Positions 5,854 through 9,656 of a stretch of DNA of 9,656 nt are shown piece after piece. The notes under the pieces are model-generated. The model had not been told where the DNA came from and did no database searches. It saw only the letters and a list, made by a program, of their open reading frames with translations. This DNA is from JAWUXM01 sp034111325 (GTDB lineage: Bacteria; Pseudomonadota; Alphaproteobacteria; Rickettsiales; JABIRX01): positions 1 through 9,656 of the forward strand of contig JAWUXM010000003.1 in the NCBI GenBank assembly GCA_034111325.1. The letters are read 5' to 3'. Within the stretch, counting starts at the first letter, position 1, and each line of letters begins with the position of its first letter. Both the position numbers and the translations under genes were made by a program.

Positions 5854-8496
5854 ATGAAAAACAGGTCACAAGATTCTTTCAAAGTTTTATCCGAGTTAAA
5901 AGTCGGTAGCAAAAAATATAAATTTTTCTCAATTAAAAAAGCAGCGCAGAAACTAGGAGTTGATCTCACGAAATTACCAATTTCACTTAAAATATTATTT
6001 GAAAACATCTTGCGTCATGAAGATGGTGTGGAGATTACTCAAGAGACAATAAAATCATTTGTTAAATGGCTTGATAAAAACAGCTCTAATGATGAGATTT
6101 CTTTTCACCCGACAAGAGTTTTAATGCAGGATTTCACTGGCGTGCCTGCCGTGGTGGATCTCGCCTCGATGCGTAATGCGGTTAAGGATCTTGGTGGTGA
6201 CCCTAAAAAAATCAACCCGATTATCCCAGTTGATCTGGTGATTGATCATTCGGTTCAGGTTGATTCCTATGCGGATAAGTCATCATTGCAGACAAATACA
6301 GAGATGGAAATTCAGCGTAATCGTGAACGTTATGAATTTCTCAAATGGGGTCAAAATTCTTTCGATAATTTTCGTGTTGTTCCACCTGGCACGGGGATTT
6401 GCCATCAGGTAAATCTTGAATATCTAGCGAAAGTTATTTGGTCAGATGGTGAATTTGCCTATCCTGATAGTTTAGTAGGGACGGATTCCCACACTACAAT
6501 GATTAATGGTTTGTCCGTACTTGGTTGGGGTGTCGGCGGGATAGAGGCTGAAGCTGCTATGCTTGGGCAGGGTCTGTCGATGATTATTCCTGAAGTTATT
6601 GGTTTTGAATTAAAAGGGCGCTTGCCTGAAGGCGTAACTGCGACGGACTTAGTTTTAACCATAACAGAACAATTACGTAGACATGGCGTAGTCGGTAAGT
6701 TTGTCGAATTTTTTGGTAAAGGCTTACAACATCTCTCACTGGCGGATCGTGCGACAATTGCCAATATGGCGCCAGAATATGGTGCAACTTGTGGCTTTTT
6801 CCCAATTGATGGCGAGACGCTTAAATATCTAAAGCTAACTGCACGCGATGCGGAGAACATTGAGTTGGTTGAGGCCTATGCAAAAGAGCAAGGGTTATGG
6901 AACGAGGTCGGCAGTACGAGATCGTACACTGATAGATTGCAGCTTGATTTGGCAAATGTTGAAGCGGTTATGGCGGGGCCAAAAAGACCGCAAGATAAGA
7001 TAGTTCTATCAATGGTGCCAAGTTCTTTCCCATCTGATGGTGGTGACCAGAAAATTGCGAAAGTACAAAGTGAGTGCTACAAAATCAAAGATGGTGATGT
7101 CGTAATCGCGGCGATTACCTCATGCACTAACACCTCCAATCCTGACGTGATGATTGCAGCTGGTTTGCTTGCGCGGAATGCTTTGCGTAAAGGTTTGACT
7201 GTGCCACAACACGTTAAAACTTCGCTTGCACCGGGTTCGCAAGTAGTGTCAGAATATCTTATAAAATCTGGACTGCAGGATGATTTGGATGCGCTCGGTT
7301 TTAATGTAGTTGGTTATGGTTGCACAACATGTATTGGTAATTCTGGACCGTTAAAACCAGAAATTGAAGAGGCAATTAAGGAAAATAATATTTTTGTTTC
7401 TTCTGTGCTTTCTGGGAATCGTAATTTTGAAGGAAGAGTTCACCCATTGACTAAGGCAAATTACCTTGCCTCGCCACCATTGGTGGTTGCCTATGCATTG
7501 CTTGGTACAGTAATTCATGATATTACATCTTCACCAATTGGTATAGGCAAAGATGGTAGCGATATTTTTCTAAAAGATCTTTGGCCGAGCAATAAAGAAA
7601 TTAAAGATACTGTTGAAAAATGCGTTACTGCCCAAATGTTTAAGGAGAAATATGCCGATGTATTTAAAGGCGATGCAGCTTGGCAGGAAATAGATGTGAG
7701 TAAAAGTGAGGTTTATGATTGGAATGCAAATAGCACCTATGTAAAAAACCCTCCTTATTTTGCTAATCTTACGACTTATAAAGTTGAGGATATAAAATCT
7801 GCGAGCGTGCTTGCGTTATTTGGTGACTCAATCACAACAGATCATATCTCACCAGCTGGCAATATTGCTAATGATTCACCAGCGGCAAAATATTTGCTTA
7901 AAAACGGGGTTGCGGATAAAGATTTCAATTCTTACGGCTCCAGACGTGGAAATCATGAAGTTATGATGCGTGGTACTTTTGCCAATATTCGCATAAAAAA
8001 TGAAATGGTTATCGGCAAGGAAGGCGGTTACGCAATTTATTTACCCAGCGGTGAGGAAATGAGTATTTATGATGCGGCGATGAAATATGTGCAGGATAAT
8101 ACGCCACTAGTTGTTGTTGCAGGGCGTGAATATGGCACGGGATCATCACGTGATTGGGCGGCGAAAGGTACAGTTTTACTTGGGGTAAAAGCGTTGATAG
8201 CAGAAAGCTTCGAGAGGATTCATCGTTCAAACCTTGTCGGAATGGGAGTTCTGCCTTTGATGTTTACAGGTTATGATAGTCGCCTGACTTTAAAATTAGA
8301 TGGTAGCGAGAAATTTGATATTTTAGGCTTGAGTGATATTGCGCCAAAGAAGCAGCTAGAATGTATGATTACCTATAAAAATGGTGAGCAAAAAACCATT
8401 GATCTTCTATTGCGTATTGATACTGAGGCGGAGTTGCATAATTATCAGGCGGGTGGGATCTTACAATCCGTTGTCAAAAACGTCATCGAGAATTAA
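5854..8496 (+). CDS. acnA: Aconitate hydratase A (AcnA/IRP1 type)
   Basis: This enzyme isomerises citrate to isocitrate in the TCA cycle using a [4Fe-4S] cluster. The three cluster cysteines are present: Cys424 in SCTNTSNP, and Cys490 and Cys493 in GCTTCIGNSG. Each is offset by 13 from human IRP1 numbering. Other family blocks include VGTDSHTTMINGL, the swivel-domain GDSITTDHISPAGNI, and GREYGTGSSRDWAAKG near the C-terminus. At 880 aa from the ATG at 5854 it is full length for AcnA. A GTG two codons upstream (5848) also keeps the frame, but it overlaps the Shine-Dalgarno sequence AAAGGG, so the ATG is preferred. The last sense codon and the TAA lie inside copy B of the hairpin repeat. AcnB is excluded by length and domain order. 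Confidence 0.97.
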   Translation: MKNRSQDSFKVLSELKVGSKKYKFFSIKKAAQKLGVDLTKLPISLKILFENILRHEDGVEITQETIKSFVKWLDKNSSNDEISFHPTRVLMQDFTGVPAVVDLASMRNAVKDLGGDPKKINPIIPVDLVIDHSVQVDSYADKSSLQTNTEMEIQRNRERYEFLKWGQNSFDNFRVVPPGTGICHQVNLEYLAKVIWSDGEFAYPDSLVGTDSHTTMINGLSVLGWGVGGIEAEAAMLGQGLSMIIPEVIGFELKGRLPEGVTATDLVLTITEQLRRHGVVGKFVEFFGKGLQHLSLADRATIANMAPEYGATCGFFPIDGETLKYLKLTARDAENIELVEAYAKEQGLWNEVGSTRSYTDRLQLDLANVEAVMAGPKRPQDKIVLSMVPSSFPSDGGDQKIAKVQSECYKIKDGDVVIAAITSCTNTSNPDVMIAAGLLARNALRKGLTVPQHVKTSLAPGSQVVSEYLIKSGLQDDLDALGFNVVGYGCTTCIGNSGPLKPEIEEAIKENNIFVSSVLSGNRNFEGRVHPLTKANYLASPPLVVAYALLGTVIHDITSSPIGIGKDGSDIFLKDLWPSNKEIKDTVEKCVTAQMFKEKYADVFKGDAAWQEIDVSKSEVYDWNANSTYVKNPPYFANLTTYKVEDIKSASVLALFGDSITTDHISPAGNIANDSPAAKYLLKNGVADKDFNSYGSRRGNHEVMMRGTFANIRIKNEMVIGKEGGYAIYLPSGEEMSIYDAAMKYVQDNTPLVVVAGREYGTGSSRDWAAKGTVLLGVKALIAESFERIHRSNLVGMGVLPLMFTGYDSRLTLKLDGSEKFDILGLSDIAPKKQLECMITYKNGEQKTIDLLLRIDTEAELHNYQAGGILQSVVKNVIEN

Positions 8497-8610
8497 TCTT
8501 TTTGCACCCTTTTTTGCAAATAACCTATTTTCACTCGAGTCAGGTATGAAGTATACCTTCACTCGTTCAAACAGGGCATTTACAAAAAATCATCACAAAA
8601 ATCCTTAATT
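8491..8610 (+). repeat. Hairpin repeat, copy B (3' end of acnA)
   Basis: This is the inverted-orientation partner of 81-200. It starts in the last acnA codons (AATTAATC contains the final Asn codon and the stop) and runs into the gap. The hairpin at 8536-8565 has outer stem CGAGT/ACTCG, inner stem AGGTAT/ATACCT and loop GAAGT. Relative to copy A, two inner base pairs differ on both sides (C-G to G-C, and C-G to T-A), so pairing is kept. As in copy A, the element is in the sense direction of the preceding gene, so it would form the 3' untranslated region of the mRNA. Confidence 0.87.
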
Positions 8611-8675
8611 CTCCTTTTTCTACGTTATCGCCTGAATTTTACTAAAAATATCTCCAAAATCTCTTAGATTTCTTA

Positions 8676-8828
8676 AATTAATCTTTTTGGATCCTTTTTG
8701 CAATCCGTTAAAGCCCCTCTCCCTTAATCTTAAGGGAGAGGGTTGGTGTGAGGGTTTGTATGTTTAAAGTTTATGTGTTTTACGGAACCTTAACTCGTTC
8801 AAACAGAGTGTTTACAAAAAAGGAGGTT
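8676..8828 (+). repeat. Hairpin repeat, interrupted third copy
   Basis: The left end (8676-8707, AATTAATCTTTTTGGATCC then TTTTTGCAA) matches the start of copy B. The right part (about 8788-8818, CTTAACTCGTTCAAACAG then GTGTTTACAAAAAA) matches its end. The central hairpin is missing, and about 80 bases containing a CCCTCTCCC-type palindrome lie in its place. Confidence 0.65.
8711..8756. repeat. CCCTCTCCC palindromic repeat nested in the third copy
   Basis: A perfect 12-bp stem, CCCTCTCCCTTA (8715-8726) with TAAGGGAGAGGG (8731-8742), encloses the loop ATCT and is followed by TTGGTGTGAGGG. Similar intergenic elements, CCCTCTCCC plus its complement plus a GGTGAGGG tail, recur in many proteobacterial genomes as I recall. 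The stem could stop transcription, but there is no U-tract. Confidence 0.6.
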
Positions 8829-8908
8829 CATCTCTTCTGAAATCTCACTCCCTTTTTCATTATTGCTGGAATGAAAAGACTTTATCCACAACATTATTAA
8901 CTTTACTG

Positions 8909-8936
8909 TTGAATTAACTGATTTATTAGTTATTTT
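8909..8936 (+). promoter_or_regulatory. Candidate atpD promoter
   Basis: TTGAAT (8909-8914) and TATTTT (8931-8936) are separated by 16 bases and lie about 30 bases before the atpD ATG. The match to the sigma-70 consensus is moderate. A dedicated promoter is expected because nothing upstream on this strand is an ATP synthase gene. No Shine-Dalgarno sequence precedes the ATG. Confidence 0.35.
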
Positions 8937-8967
8937 GCCCGCCGAACGTAATCCAAAACATATATAA

Positions 8968-9656
8968 ATGGCTAGTAAAGGTAAAATTTCACAAGTAATT
9001 TCTGCGATAGTTGATGTCGAATTTGCTGATGACACTCTTCCCCAAATTCTTAATGCATTAGTTACTAAAAATAACGGCAAGGAAATGGTCCTTGAAGTTG
9101 CGCAACATGTCGGCGAGCGTACAGTTCGAACCATAGCGATGGATTCAACTGATGGTTTGGTTCGTGGTCAAGAAGTTATCGATACAGAAAGCACAATAAC
9201 TGTACCAGTCGGGACAGCAACATTAGGGCGCATATTAAACGTTATCGGTGAGCCGATTGATGAGCGCGGCCCTGTAAAAGCAAAAAATCGCTTACCAATT
9301 CATAGAGAGCCACCTGAATTAATTGAGCAAGCAACTGATACAGAAATTTTGGTTACTGGTATTAAAGTGGTTGATTTATTAGCGCCTTATTCAAAAGGTG
9401 GAAAGGTTGGTCTATTCGGTGGAGCTGGAGTTGGTAAAACAGTTTTAATAATGGAGTTAATTAACAATGTTGCGAAACAGCATGGTGGTTATTCCGTATT
9501 TGCTGGTGTTGGTGAACGTACTCGTGAAGGTAATGACCTTTACCATGAAATGGTAGATTCTGGCGTTATAAATCTTGATGACCCTACAAAATCAAAAGCC
9601 GCATTAGTTTACGGACAAATGAATGAGCCTCCCGGAGCAAGAGCTCGTGTTGCACT
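8968..9656 (+). CDS. atpD: F1 ATP synthase subunit beta (5' part, cut by window end)
   Basis: This is the catalytic subunit of the F1 sector of ATP synthase on the cytoplasmic face of the inner membrane. The reading frame is open from the ATG at 8968 to the right edge (229 complete codons of an expected ~470). The N-terminal barrel has GKISQVISAIVDVEF and LGRILNVIGEPIDERGP. The P-loop GGAGVGKT is at residues 151-158, followed by GVGERTREGNDLYHEM with the catalytic Glu/Arg region. No damage is visible in this part. Usually atpD follows atpG in an atpHAGDC cluster. Here the preceding plus-strand gene is acnA, with a 471-base gap, so atpD starts its own transcription unit, perhaps with atpC downstream beyond the window. 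Confidence 0.97.
   Translation, partial: MASKGKISQVISAIVDVEFADDTLPQILNALVTKNNGKEMVLEVAQHVGERTVRTIAMDSTDGLVRGQEVIDTESTITVPVGTATLGRILNVIGEPIDERGPVKAKNRLPIHREPPELIEQATDTEILVTGIKVVDLLAPYSKGGKVGLFGGAGVGKTVLIMELINNVAKQHGGYSVFAGVGERTREGNDLYHEMVDSGVINLDDPTKSKAALVYGQMNEPPGARARVA

Larger units (their letters stand above)
8497..8967. other. Repeat-rich gap between acnA and atpD, no gene
   Basis: I see no credible coding region in these 471 bases. They hold most of hairpin-repeat copy B, a 65-base AT-rich spacer (8611-8675), an interrupted third copy (8676-8828) with a nested palindrome, and a final AT-rich stretch leading to atpD. AGGAGG occurs at 8821-8826 but no start codon is suitably placed after it. 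Confidence 0.7.

Noticed and set aside
6459..6860. 133-codon minus-strand open frame inside acnA
   Set aside because: It is fully antisense to conserved aconitase sequence and its translation resembles no known family, so it is a shadow frame.
81..8610. Inverted copies A and B as ends of an 8.5-kb composite transposon
   Set aside because: No transposase lies between them, the enclosed genes are housekeeping genes, a further partial copy lies outside, and each copy is positioned by the end of a gene. A dispersed repeat explains this better.
8715..8742. Intrinsic terminator for acnA
   Set aside because: The stem is strong, but it lies over 200 bases past the stop and is not followed by a T-run. 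It looks like a dispersed palindromic repeat.
8821..8900. Small gene after the AGGAGG at 8821-8826
   Set aside because: No start codon is at a suitable distance. The next ATG (8872) opens only about nine codons, and the AGGAGG lies at the edge of the repeat.
8799..9134. 111-codon minus-strand open frame across the atpD start
   Set aside because: It is antisense to atpD and extends into the repeat region, with no recognisable domain or ribosome binding site.

Overview
The window looks like chromosome from an A+T-rich alphaproteobacterium. The gene set is a mitochondrial-type M16 protease, CcmA/CcmB, YqgE/UPF0301, AcnA-type aconitase and F1 ATP synthase beta. With the low G+C by eye, this suggests a Rickettsiales-like or other host-associated lineage. 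This is inferred from family knowledge; no phylogeny was run. It is mostly core genome: no transposase, phage gene, CRISPR array, tRNA or rRNA was recognised.

Layout, left to right. 1-209 is intergenic, with a G9 tract and copy A of a ~120-bp hairpin repeat. thiC (210-2054, minus) makes the thiamin pyrimidine. Its ~235-bp upstream region has a divergent AT-rich promoter, hairpins, and a segment resembling an eroded TPP riboswitch. An M16 zinc protease (2289-3539, plus) converges, one base apart, on a small frame-broken gene (3541-3911, minus) whose last reading frame ends in a CaaX-like tail, Cys-Cys-Leu-Ile-Leu. Then come ccmA-ccmB-yqgE on the minus strand (5786 down to 3959), overlapping like a tightly coupled operon, with the broken gene as its possible distal member. 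acnA (5854-8496, plus) diverges from ccmA. 8497-8967 is a 471-bp repeat-rich gap with copy B of the hairpin repeat, an interrupted third copy, and a CCCTCTCCC-type palindrome. atpD (8968 to the right edge, plus) is truncated by the window end.

The genes serve central metabolism: aconitase (TCA cycle), the ATP synthase catalytic subunit, the CcmAB part of cytochrome c maturation, thiamin precursor synthesis and proteolysis. They do not form one dedicated system. The points that merit attention are (1) the repeat found directly after two unrelated genes, in the same sense as each, with compensatory changes in its stem; (2) the frame-shifted ORF with a eukaryote-type prenylation-like terminus; (3) the decayed-looking thiamin riboswitch; and (4) atpD sitting behind acnA rather than atpG.
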